Assembly (NCBI RefSeq): GCF_900110415.1
Contig: NZ_FODR01000011.1
Span: 1-64,000, forward strand
Reading direction: 5' to 3'
DNA: 64,000 nt
DNA from: Mucilaginibacter sp. OK283
GTDB lineage: Bacteria; Bacteroidota; Bacteroidia; Sphingobacteriales; Sphingobacteriaceae
Under the pieces are notes generated by a model. It ran no database searches, was not told the DNA's origin, and worked only from the letters and a program-made list of their open reading frames with translations. Positions 25,515 through 33,722 of the stretch are shown here, one piece after another; within the stretch, counting starts at the first letter, position 1; every line of letters starts with the position of its first letter. The translations under genes and the position numbers were made by a program.

Positions 25515-27167
25515 ATGAAAAAAACAGTCAATATATTCAGTTTAGTACTGCTGCTGTGTACAGGCATCTCCTGTAAAAAAGTACTCGACTTGCAGCCAAC
25601 CAGCTCCTTTTCAACCAATACCGTTTGGACGGATCCCGCGCTTATCCAGGTATTTGTTAACCAGATATATAAAGAATCGGTATTTGCGTTTAAAGATGGC
25701 GGCTTTGGATGGGGCTCGCAAACAGATGAGTTGTACAGTAACTTTAACTGGTGCCATGAAAATACCTACGTGCTGGGGCAGGCTACTCCAGATAACCAGG
25801 GCAGCTCTTTCCCTTTAAATTACAGTTCTACCCTTAATTATTGGACAACTTTGTACAGCACCATCCAAAAAACCAACCAGTTTTTTCAAAATGTGGTACA
25901 GGCAGATACCGTGGGCCATGGTGCACAGCTCAACAATATGAAAGGTGAAGTTCACTTTTTAAGAGCGCTATGTTATTTTGAGTTGTTAAAACGTTTCGGC
26001 GGTGTACCGTTGATCACCAAAGTTTACACGGCTAATGATAATACCTTTAATGAGTCGCGGGCTACCTGGGACCAGACCAGAGATTTTATCCTGACCGATA
26101 TTGCCGCCGCAGCTGCCATACTTCCAAAAAGCTACAGCAGTACCGATAATTATGGCAAGGCCACCCTGGGTGCTGCGCTCGCGCTTAAATCGCGCCTGTT
26201 GCTGTATGCGGCAAGCCCTACTTATAACACAGGCAATGATGCAGGCAGGTGGCAGGCTGCTTCCGATGCGGCAAAGGCAGTTATCGATCTGGGCCAATAT
26301 TCGTTGCACGGCAATTCCTCAACCTATAACACCATTTTTACCGATTTTTTTAACAGCGAAGTAATATTTTCAAGGGTATTCAACGCAACCGTTCAGGAAG
26401 ACAGGTACAACACGCTTTACCGGGATCTTAGCCCGAATGGCTATAACGGTTATAGCGCTTATAACGTACTGGAGCAAATGGTGGAAGACTTTGACATGGC
26501 CGACGGAACGCCGTTTAACTGGGCTACCAGCGGTGCTAACCCCTACCAGAACAGGGATCCACGGTTTTATGCAGACATCCTGTTTAACGGATCGCCTTTT
26601 CAGGGGCGTGGCGCACAGTTTTATGAAGGCGGCCTCGATTCAAAGGAAAGTCCTTTATCTCCCTGGAATGCTTCAAAAACAGGGTATACCATGCGAAAAA
26701 TGGTTGATGAAAGCTATAATTTTAATATTCAGCCGTATAGCGCCTGCCAGTGGGTATCGTTCCGCCTGGCCGAAATTTATTTAAATTACGCAGAGGCACA
26801 AGCTGCGCTTGGCAACAGCGGGCAGGCGTTACTTTACCTGAATAAGATAAGGGACAGGGCCGGGATGCCGGCGATTACCGCTACGGGCGCCGCTTTAACA
26901 GACGCCATCCGCCATGAAAGACGAATAGAACTGTGTTTTGAAGGCCACCGTTACTTTGACCTGCGCCGCTGGGGCATGGCCGAAATTGGTTCAAAGGATG
27001 GCTTGGGCATTACTATTACGCCAACCTCGCCTGCCAATACTTCCTTTACCTATAAGGTAGTTACCATGCAAAAAAGAACATGGGTGCCCAGTTTTTATTA
27101 CTATCCTATTCCCCGCAAGGAGATACAGATTAACCCTAACCTAAAACAAAACCCCAATTACAACTAA
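25515..27167 (+). CDS. SusD/RagB family surface glycan-binding lipoprotein
   Basis: Lipoprotein of 550 residues from the ATG at 25515. An ATG immediately after the susC stop (25503) adds four residues and is also possible. Lipobox Cys20 (GISC), then KKVLDLQPTSSFS, a usual SusD opening. Family signatures are KGEVHFLRALCYFELLKRFGGVPLI, the FRLAEIYLNYAEAQAALG helix and the C-terminal HERRIELCFEGHRYFDLRRWG. It pairs with the upstream transporter to bind and deliver oligosaccharide. A strong terminator follows at 27188, separating it from the regulator gene. Confidence 0.96.
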   Translation: MKKTVNIFSLVLLLCTGISCKKVLDLQPTSSFSTNTVWTDPALIQVFVNQIYKESVFAFKDGGFGWGSQTDELYSNFNWCHENTYVLGQATPDNQGSSFPLNYSSTLNYWTTLYSTIQKTNQFFQNVVQADTVGHGAQLNNMKGEVHFLRALCYFELLKRFGGVPLITKVYTANDNTFNESRATWDQTRDFILTDIAAAAAILPKSYSSTDNYGKATLGAALALKSRLLLYAASPTYNTGNDAGRWQAASDAAKAVIDLGQYSLHGNSSTYNTIFTDFFNSEVIFSRVFNATVQEDRYNTLYRDLSPNGYNGYSAYNVLEQMVEDFDMADGTPFNWATSGANPYQNRDPRFYADILFNGSPFQGRGAQFYEGGLDSKESPLSPWNASKTGYTMRKMVDESYNFNIQPYSACQWVSFRLAEIYLNYAEAQAALGNSGQALLYLNKIRDRAGMPAITATGAALTDAIRHERRIELCFEGHRYFDLRRWGMAEIGSKDGLGITITPTSPANTSFTYKVVTMQKRTWVPSFYYYPIPRKEIQINPNLKQNPNYN

Positions 27168-27187
27168 AACACAATACCAGTAAAAAA

Positions 27188-27212
27188 GGCAGCAAAGCAG
27201 CTGCCTTTTTTT
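27188..27212 (+). terminator. rho-independent terminator of susCD (PUL 2)
   Basis: GGCAGC/GCTGCC stem with a 6-nt loop, A run before and seven T after. It lies 20 nt past the SusD stop. Confidence 0.92.
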
Positions 27213-27242
27213 GCTTACTTTGCCTAAAACTACACGCACTCA

Positions 27243-28253
27243 ATGGATAGAATTTTCGAAGAAATAAGGAAGCTGGCCGAAATCCCATCTTACTCAAAGC
27301 ACGACCGCTTTGTACAGGGAATTATTAATTCTATAGATGAAAAAATAATTGGCCAGGACGAAATGCTGCCATCCGTAAACCGGCTGATTAAAGAGCTTGG
27401 TTTTTCAAGGGAAACCATTGTGAAAGGCTATAAAGATTTAATTAGCCGCGGAATTGTGGAAGCGAAGAACCGTTTGGGTTATTTTGTAGGCAATGGCAAT
27501 ACGGGGCAAACTTTAAACGTAGCCTTGCTGATGTATAACCTGGATACCTTTGAAGAGCAGTTTTACCGAAACTTCAGGCATGAACTCGGCGAAAATGTGC
27601 AGCTGACTCCTTATTTCCATCACGGTAATATCGAAATATTTGAAACGATCCTGCTACAAATAAAAGGCAAATACGGCATGTACGTAGTTGCTCCTATTCC
27701 TCACCCCAAAACAAAAGAATTATTGGAGACCATCCCCCGCAATAAATTCCTGATGTTTGACCGCTTTGAACAATTGGACGGCGACTTTAACCACATTACC
27801 CAGGAGTTTGGGGATGCATCTTACGCTGTTTTTTCAAAGCTCGCACCGAAAATAAAACAGTTTGATGAATTTATATTTTATCATTCGGCAAATTCATTAG
27901 ATCCGAAAGAGATTGTAGATTCATTTAAAAAGTTTCTGAAAGAATTTAGTATCAAAGGCCGGATAGAGGAAGAATATCTTCCGGGTTCGGTTGAAAAAGG
28001 TAAAGTATATTTTACGCTGGATAACTTTGCCTTATGGCAAATTATGCGCGATTGTAAAACCCAAAAACTTAAGCCGGGTAAAGACCTGGGTGTGTTATCA
28101 CATAATGATGAGCCCGCTAAAGAGATCATCGGTATCACCACCTTTTCTGCTGATTTCTCGAACATGGGAAAAATGGCCGGCCATGCTGTTTTATCAAAAG
28201 AAAAAATACAGCTTACCGTTCCTATGAACCTGTTTGAGAGGCATACGCTTTAG
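27243..28253 (+). CDS. GntR-type regulator with periplasmic-binding-protein-like sensor domain
   Basis: Cytoplasmic one-component regulator of 336 residues. Residues about 15-80 form a GntR winged helix (LPSVNRLIKELGFSRETIVKGYKDLISRGIVEAKNRLGYFV). Residues about 90-330 resemble a LacI/periplasmic sugar-binding fold (NVALLMYNLDTFEEQFYRNF, GKYGMYVVAPI, LKPGKDLGVLSHND). The sensor is therefore likely to bind a sugar or sugar-phosphate. This GntR plus sugar-binding hybrid is common beside SSS transporters in Bacteroidota. It lies 8 nt before the symporter gene, with which it is surely co-transcribed, and sits between two promoters bearing the AGAAY repeat that it may recognise. Confidence 0.85.
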   Translation: MDRIFEEIRKLAEIPSYSKHDRFVQGIINSIDEKIIGQDEMLPSVNRLIKELGFSRETIVKGYKDLISRGIVEAKNRLGYFVGNGNTGQTLNVALLMYNLDTFEEQFYRNFRHELGENVQLTPYFHHGNIEIFETILLQIKGKYGMYVVAPIPHPKTKELLETIPRNKFLMFDRFEQLDGDFNHITQEFGDASYAVFSKLAPKIKQFDEFIFYHSANSLDPKEIVDSFKKFLKEFSIKGRIEEEYLPGSVEKGKVYFTLDNFALWQIMRDCKTQKLKPGKDLGVLSHNDEPAKEIIGITTFSADFSNMGKMAGHAVLSKEKIQLTVPMNLFERHTL

Positions 28254-28261
28254 GCTTTGTT

Positions 28262-29860
28262 ATGAGCGCCAGCATGATCATCGGCTTTCTATTTTTTACC
28301 GGGATAGTGGCTTTTGCTTTCTGGTACAAATCTGGCAAAACCAAGGTCAGTACATTAAATGGCCTCTTTTTTGCCAACAGGAGCCTTGGTTTTTTAATGG
28401 TTGGCGGCGGCCTGTTGTTTACTAACATCAACACAGCATCAATTATTGGCGAAAACGAACTTACCTACACCAATAACATGACGGTTATGGCTTGGGGAGT
28501 GAGTTCGGTATTAGCCATGCTGCTGGTATCAGAATTTATTATGCCACTGTATATTAAAATGGGTATAGCAACCACGCCCGATTTTTTGACCGCAAGGTAT
28601 GGGGGCGGCGTTGGCAAATTGGTTTCGGTTATATTTTTGGTCAGCTACGTATTCAACCTGCTCCCATCAGTATTATATGCCGGGGCCGTGGCCTTTAACG
28701 GTTTATTTCACTTTTCGGACGTTTGGAAAATAGAATACTCAACGGTTATCCTGATCCTGGTTTGGATCATGGGAACAATCGGCTGCCTTTTTTCTATGCT
28801 GGGTGGCTTAAGGGCAATTACCAAACTGGATATCCTGCTTGGGATTGGCTTTTTTACCTGCGGAATCCTGCTGCCATTCTTCGGGTTAAAATATATAGGC
28901 CATGGCGATATCCGGGCAGGTTTACACCAGGTGCTTACTGTGCATAAGGAGCATTTGAATAGTATTGGCTCGCCATCAGATGCTATCCCTTTTGGCACAT
29001 TGTTCACCGGCATGCTACTGGTCAATCTTTACTACTGGGGTACCGAGCAATATATTATCCAGCAGGTGCTTGCCTCAAAAGATCTTAAAACTTCGCAAAA
29101 AGGCTTGGCCGTAGCCTCTCTAGGAAAACTGATCTCGCCCCTGCTTTTAAATATACCCGGTATTATAGCAGTGCATGTTTTTTCGAAAATGCATAATACT
29201 GCCGAAGTTTTTCCGCGGCTGGACAGCCTGGTATCCCCTCCTTTTATTGCTGGCTTTATTGCCGCTGTGATATTTATTGCCGCCCTTACCACTTTTAATG
29301 CGGGCCTTAACAGTTCCAGTACATTGTTTATGCTGAATATTTATAAGCCCTGGCTACAGAAGAATTCGAAACAGGTACCCGAAAAAAAGCTATTAAGAAC
29401 AGCCAAGCAATTTGAAATTGTGGTTTGCCTGGCAGCCATGTTTATAGCGCCACTTATCCTGTTTGTAAAAAACGGCTTTTATACTTACGTGCAAATAGTT
29501 AACGGCTTTTTTAACGTGCCCATATTTACCATTATGTTCATGGGCTTTGTTACAACCAAGGTCCCGGCAATTGCGGCTAAAACAGGGCTGATCTTTTTTA
29601 TTGTATGCTATGCCCTTTCGCAGTTAGTTTTTGATACGCATATCCATTTTCTCCATATCCTGGCCATTTTATTTGTGGTTACCTGTGGTACTATGCTGGT
29701 TATTGGCAAATTGTACCCCATGCCCGTTCCGTATACACTGAAGCTTGATAATGCGGTAGATATAAAGCCCTGGAAAAACCGGCATTATTATACCGTGATA
29801 TTGCTTGTACTTATGATTGCATTATTTGTTCTTTTTTCACCGCTTATTCTTGCAAAATAA
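28262..29860 (+). CDS. sodium:solute symporter (SSS/SGLT family)
   Basis: Inner-membrane sodium-coupled transporter of 532 residues with about 13-14 predicted membrane helices. The SSS hallmarks are the early NRSLGFLMVGGGLLFTNINTASIIGE segment, ARYGGGVGKLVSVIFLVSYVF, the WGTEQYIIQQVLASKD motif (about 260-275) and FIAALTTFNAGLNSSSTLFMLNIY with the Ser-rich sodium-site helix. Family members take up monosaccharides, sialic acid or related solutes. Its place after a sugar-sensing regulator and before two glycosidase-like genes suggests uptake of the monosaccharide released in this locus (inference). An ATG four codons downstream is an alternative start. Confidence 0.92.
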   Translation: MSASMIIGFLFFTGIVAFAFWYKSGKTKVSTLNGLFFANRSLGFLMVGGGLLFTNINTASIIGENELTYTNNMTVMAWGVSSVLAMLLVSEFIMPLYIKMGIATTPDFLTARYGGGVGKLVSVIFLVSYVFNLLPSVLYAGAVAFNGLFHFSDVWKIEYSTVILILVWIMGTIGCLFSMLGGLRAITKLDILLGIGFFTCGILLPFFGLKYIGHGDIRAGLHQVLTVHKEHLNSIGSPSDAIPFGTLFTGMLLVNLYYWGTEQYIIQQVLASKDLKTSQKGLAVASLGKLISPLLLNIPGIIAVHVFSKMHNTAEVFPRLDSLVSPPFIAGFIAAVIFIAALTTFNAGLNSSSTLFMLNIYKPWLQKNSKQVPEKKLLRTAKQFEIVVCLAAMFIAPLILFVKNGFYTYVQIVNGFFNVPIFTIMFMGFVTTKVPAIAAKTGLIFFIVCYALSQLVFDTHIHFLHILAILFVVTCGTMLVIGKLYPMPVPYTLKLDNAVDIKPWKNRHYYTVILLVLMIALFVLFSPLILAK

Positions 29861-29861
29861 T

Positions 29862-29892
29862 TTTGGCACTATAAAAATATTTAATAATTTTA
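29862..29892 (+). promoter_or_regulatory. promoter of the six-hairpin glycosidase operon
   Basis: TTTG (29862-29865), 19-nt spacer, TAATTTTA (29885-29892), one mismatch from TAnnTTTG. This has the same geometry as the susC promoter at 22319-22349, and is again followed at once by the AGAAY repeat. Confidence 0.5.
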
Positions 29893-29893
29893 T

Positions 29894-29913
29894 AGAATAG
29901 AACAGAATAGAAT
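29894..29913. promoter_or_regulatory. AGAAY tandem pentamer repeat, candidate operator B
   Basis: AGAATAGAACAGAATAGAAT, 19 of 20 identical to the copy at 22354-22373. It lies 1 nt past the -7 element and about 100 nt before the ATG at 30017. A small inverted repeat, ATGATC/GATCAT, follows at 29941-29959. Confidence 0.6.
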
Positions 29914-30016
29914 TTTTCCAAACAGGCGGAGTTTTATTCGATGATCAAATGGCGATCATACAAGTTCAAATTTAGTTTACCAATTCACTTAACCTGATAA
30001 TTATAACTTACACAAC

Positions 30017-31462
30017 ATGGTTTTGCTTAAACACAAAGCGGCTTTGCTTTTATTTCTTTTGATTGGCTACAAAACTATTGCCCAGGAAAAGGAGGTCACT
30101 TTTAACTCATCTGATAAAGAACTTGTGCAGTCATTCAACTGGGCCAAGGAAACAGCATTACATTATAAAGGCGCTGATACCGACCCAGTAGGCCCCTGGT
30201 ATGAATCTGCCCTGCCGCCCAGATCAGCATTTTGTATGCGCGATGTATCTCACCAATGCATCGGTGCCGAGATATTAGGATTGAGTCGCCAAAATATCAA
30301 TATGTTTAACCTCTTTGCAGCTAATATATCCCAGTCAAAAGATTGGTGTACCTATTGGGAAATTAACAAATGGGCAAAGCCGGCACCAGATGATTACCGG
30401 AACGACAAGGAATTTTGGTATAACCTGCCTGCCAATTTCGATATTTTAAATGCAAGCTGGCGGATGTACCTTTGGACCGGCGACAGTTATTATATTGATG
30501 CTCCTGCTTTTGTCAATTTCCAACAAAAAACGGTAAAAAAATATATAGACGCCTGGGTACTTTCACCAGACTCTTTGCTCACAAGGCCCACCCATCCTAA
30601 TGCACCGCTGCCTTATAACGAAAACGATTCTTTTCACAGATGCCGCGGGTTACCTTCTTACTCCGAAGGCGTGCCGAATTTAAAAACCGGGGTCGACCTG
30701 GTTGCAGCCTTGTACCGGGGAATGTTTACCTATTCGGAAATTTTGACAACAAAAGGAAAGCTTAAAGAAGCGGCACTTTATGAGCAAAAGGCACAACAGT
30801 ACCGGAAACACCTGGAAGCCGACTGGTGGAACGAAAAAGATAATCAGTACTACACCTATTACAGCAACAACAACCAATTTGGTATGCAGGAAGGAGAAAC
30901 CTTTCTGCTTTGGTTTGATGCTTTGAAAGATACTGTAAGAACAAATAAAACCATTAAGCGTGTAGCTGCCTCGAGGTGGAATGTTGAAAACATGTCCTAC
31001 TACCCTTACCTGCTTTATAAATTTGGTGAATGGGAAAAAGCAAGGGAATATATCGTATTCCTATCTAACCCATCAACAGCAAGGCGTGAATATCCCGAAG
31101 TATCTTATGGTATAATTGAAGGAGTTGTGCAGGGCTTAATGGGTATTGCTCCCGATGCGCGAACCAAAACGCTGGGTACCATTTACAAAACTAACAGTAC
31201 AGGCAACGCTTCCGTTGATCACTTATCTCTTTTAAACACCAGTATCAGTTTGGCACATGTAAACAGGCAACAATCAACCATTACTAATACAGGGAACCAG
31301 TCATTTAAATGGAAAGCGATGTTTTATGGTGCATTTAAACGGGCTAATATTAATGGAAATGCTGTTATCTTAAAAAAAGGGGCTGATGACCAAAACAGGG
31401 TGATATCTTTTGTTGAAACAACCATAACTCCTGGTCAGAAAGTAAACGTTAAAGTGTATTAA
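30017..31462 (+). CDS. six-hairpin glycosidase-like exported protein
   Basis: Exported protein of 481 residues; signal peptide 1-22 (GYKTIAQ). The helix-rich pattern with ALPPRSAFCMRDVSHQCIGAE, FDILNASWRMYLWTGDSYY, GVDLVAALYRGM and WNVENMSYYPYLLYKFGEW suits an (alpha/alpha)6 barrel glycosidase. A small beta domain lies at the C-terminus. I cannot place it in a numbered GH family. RDVSHQ and DAWVL regions hold candidate acidic residues. It starts the operon with the next gene (29 nt gap) and is driven by the AGAAY-bearing promoter, so it is expected to act on the same glycan as the PUL 2 transporter. Confidence 0.7.
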   Translation: MVLLKHKAALLLFLLIGYKTIAQEKEVTFNSSDKELVQSFNWAKETALHYKGADTDPVGPWYESALPPRSAFCMRDVSHQCIGAEILGLSRQNINMFNLFAANISQSKDWCTYWEINKWAKPAPDDYRNDKEFWYNLPANFDILNASWRMYLWTGDSYYIDAPAFVNFQQKTVKKYIDAWVLSPDSLLTRPTHPNAPLPYNENDSFHRCRGLPSYSEGVPNLKTGVDLVAALYRGMFTYSEILTTKGKLKEAALYEQKAQQYRKHLEADWWNEKDNQYYTYYSNNNQFGMQEGETFLLWFDALKDTVRTNKTIKRVAASRWNVENMSYYPYLLYKFGEWEKAREYIVFLSNPSTARREYPEVSYGIIEGVVQGLMGIAPDARTKTLGTIYKTNSTGNASVDHLSLLNTSISLAHVNRQQSTITNTGNQSFKWKAMFYGAFKRANINGNAVILKKGADDQNRVISFVETTITPGQKVNVKVY

Positions 31463-31491
31463 TCTTATCGCAATTTCCATCGTCCATCTTT

Positions 31492-33552
31492 ATGAAATTT
31501 TCAAAAAAATTGTTTTTTTCAATTTTAGCTATCCTGTTTGCTCATTTAACAATCTATGCACAGCAACAAAATTTACCGGTACAAAATGACAGGTGGACCA
31601 TCCAAAAAAACGGCGCCATATCCTGGAAAATAGATAGCAGGCTTCCGCATGCAGACAATATCGAAATGTCAGGCGAAAAAGTTTCCCTTTGGGTTGGCTA
31701 CCGGGTAGATACGCCTGGTTTAGCTAATGTTACCCGCACGGTGGTTTTCCCTACCTTCAGGATGCTGCCCGATGATACCCGAAGCCATATAGCACACACC
31801 TTTCAGGATAATGAACTGCCCCATATCTATATCGATAATAAACTGCTGACAATCAATAATGCCACCCAGGGTGTAGCGGCCGATGATATATCCCTGAAGG
31901 TGAAAACCATTAGCCAGCGCGGTATTATGCGCATATCCGCGCAAGCCGGGAACACCAGGCTGGTAGATATTGAGCGGAGCCTGTTTCCATCGATAGATAA
32001 ACCATTAGCCATAGAAAGATTTAAGCTGACCAACGTTAGCAATAAGCCGGTAACCGTTTCGATGGAAAAGTTAAAACGGGAGATAACAACAGACCCGCTT
32101 ACCAGCAAATCATCGCCACATACCGTCATCATTAAATCGGTTAATGACGGTAACCATGTATTGCAGCCCGGTAAATCTTTCAGCTTTTCGATTTGCTTTC
32201 TCGCCACCGACCATCCTGATGCCCTACCGCCAGTGAATCCTGATCTGGAAGAAAAAGCCAGGGAAAAACGGATAGCAGAAATCGTGAAACCCCTGCAGCT
32301 ACAAACCCCGGATAGCATACTAAATACCGAATTTGCCTTTGCCAAAATACGCGCTACAGAAAGCATTTTTAAAACCAAAAGCGGTTATATGCACGGGCCG
32401 GGCGGCCTATCCTACTACGCAGCTATCTGGGCCAATGACCAGGCAGAATACGTTAGCCCATATTTTGCTTTTTCGGGCGATAAGATAGGAAACTTATCGG
32501 CCATGAATTGTTACCGGTTATTTGCCCGGTATATGAATCCGCAGTATAAACCGATACCAAGCTCCATAGTTGCCGAAGGCGATACTACCTGGAATGGTGC
32601 TGGCGACCGCGGCGACCAGGCCATGATTGCCTATGGCGCATCAAGATACGCCCTTACTTATGGAAACATTGATTCGGCCAAAAAGCTGTGGCCCTTAATA
32701 ACCTGGTGCCTGGAATACAGCCGCAGGCACATTAACCAGCAAGGCGTAGTAACATCCGATGCAGATGAGCTGGAAGGGCGGTTTCCTGCCGGCAAGGCCA
32801 ATTTATCTACCAACTGCTTATATTATGATGCATTGATCTCCGCTGCTTTTCTTAGCGAACAACTTCATCTGCCAAACAAAATAGCTGCCGGCTATAACCA
32901 GGAGGCTGCCCGGTTAAAAACAAATATTGAGCAATACTTCGGGGCAACGGTTGATAATTACAAAACATACAGGTATTATGAAACTAACAATAAATTACGC
33001 GCCTGGATCTGCATGCCCCTGGCCATGGGAATTTTTGACCGAAGCAAAGGCACCATCGATGCACTATTTTCTCCACAGCTATGGACAGCCGATGGTTTAG
33101 CTACCGAACAGGGAAAAGATACTTTCTGGGATCGCTCTACCCTATATGCTTTACGGGGAGTTTTACAGGCTGGTGAAACAGGTAAAGCACTTACATTTTT
33201 ACATTATTATTCGCGAAGAAGGCTTTTAGGCGAGCACGTTCCCTACCCCGTTGAAGCCTACCCCGAAGGCAATCAAAGGCACCTATCGGCCGAAAGCGGC
33301 TTGTATTGCCGGATTTTCATTGAAGGGCTATTCGGGATCAGACCCACCGGATTAAATAACTTTAACTGTACCCCCAGGTTGCCCAAAAATTGGAAAAAGA
33401 TGGCTTTAAATAATATTCATGCTTTTGGTGCCGAATTTGATTTAAAGGTTACTGAGCGAAGCGACGGCAAAGTTGCAATATCTATTCTAAAAGGGATAAA
33501 CAAGCGTACCTACATTATTCAAAACGGAGAAACTGCACATATCCAAATATAG
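31492..33552 (+). CDS. six-hairpin glycosidase-like exported protein, large
   Basis: Exported protein of 686 residues; signal peptide 1-23 (LTIYAQ). Residues about 30-255 are beta-rich (a super-sandwich, as in GH94/GH65-like or rhamnosidase-like enzymes). Residues about 275-620 form a helical barrel with YYAAIWANDQAEYVSPYFAFSG, NGAGDRGDQAMIAYGASRYAL, TSDADELEGRFPAGKANLSTNCLYYDAL and GKDTFWDRSTLYALRGV. The clustered Asp/Glu residues in these motifs are the likely active site. No exact family is recognised. It lies 29 nt after a protein of the same superfamily, so the two may act in sequence on one substrate. Confidence 0.7.
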   Translation: MKFSKKLFFSILAILFAHLTIYAQQQNLPVQNDRWTIQKNGAISWKIDSRLPHADNIEMSGEKVSLWVGYRVDTPGLANVTRTVVFPTFRMLPDDTRSHIAHTFQDNELPHIYIDNKLLTINNATQGVAADDISLKVKTISQRGIMRISAQAGNTRLVDIERSLFPSIDKPLAIERFKLTNVSNKPVTVSMEKLKREITTDPLTSKSSPHTVIIKSVNDGNHVLQPGKSFSFSICFLATDHPDALPPVNPDLEEKAREKRIAEIVKPLQLQTPDSILNTEFAFAKIRATESIFKTKSGYMHGPGGLSYYAAIWANDQAEYVSPYFAFSGDKIGNLSAMNCYRLFARYMNPQYKPIPSSIVAEGDTTWNGAGDRGDQAMIAYGASRYALTYGNIDSAKKLWPLITWCLEYSRRHINQQGVVTSDADELEGRFPAGKANLSTNCLYYDALISAAFLSEQLHLPNKIAAGYNQEAARLKTNIEQYFGATVDNYKTYRYYETNNKLRAWICMPLAMGIFDRSKGTIDALFSPQLWTADGLATEQGKDTFWDRSTLYALRGVLQAGETGKALTFLHYYSRRRLLGEHVPYPVEAYPEGNQRHLSAESGLYCRIFIEGLFGIRPTGLNNFNCTPRLPKNWKKMALNNIHAFGAEFDLKVTERSDGKVAISILKGINKRTYIIQNGETAHIQI

Positions 33553-33664
33553 TTTGCTTGTGTGGATAATACGATTCCACCAACCACCTATTCCGGAAAG
33601 TAAAAGATCAACAATTATAAAGCGAAAAATGCTGGTCAGTTGAAAAACAGATAGGCTACCATTA

Positions 33665-33695
33665 AAATGACCGGCTATTAATAAGCCGGCCATTT
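33665..33695. terminator. bidirectional stem-loop between convergent genes
   Basis: Arms AAATGACCGGCT and AGCCGGCCATTT pair with one A-C mismatch around a 7-nt loop. It lies between the stops of the glycosidase operon (33552, +) and the GH71/99-like gene (33723, -). The flanking T runs are short on both strands, so it may serve both. Confidence 0.65.
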
Positions 33696-33722
33696 CAAAA
33701 AGTTTAATCCCGATCTGGTTGT

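Noticed and set aside
31827..32378. 183-codon frame on the - strand
   Set aside because: Antisense inside the glycosidase-like gene at 31492-33552; low-complexity shadow.
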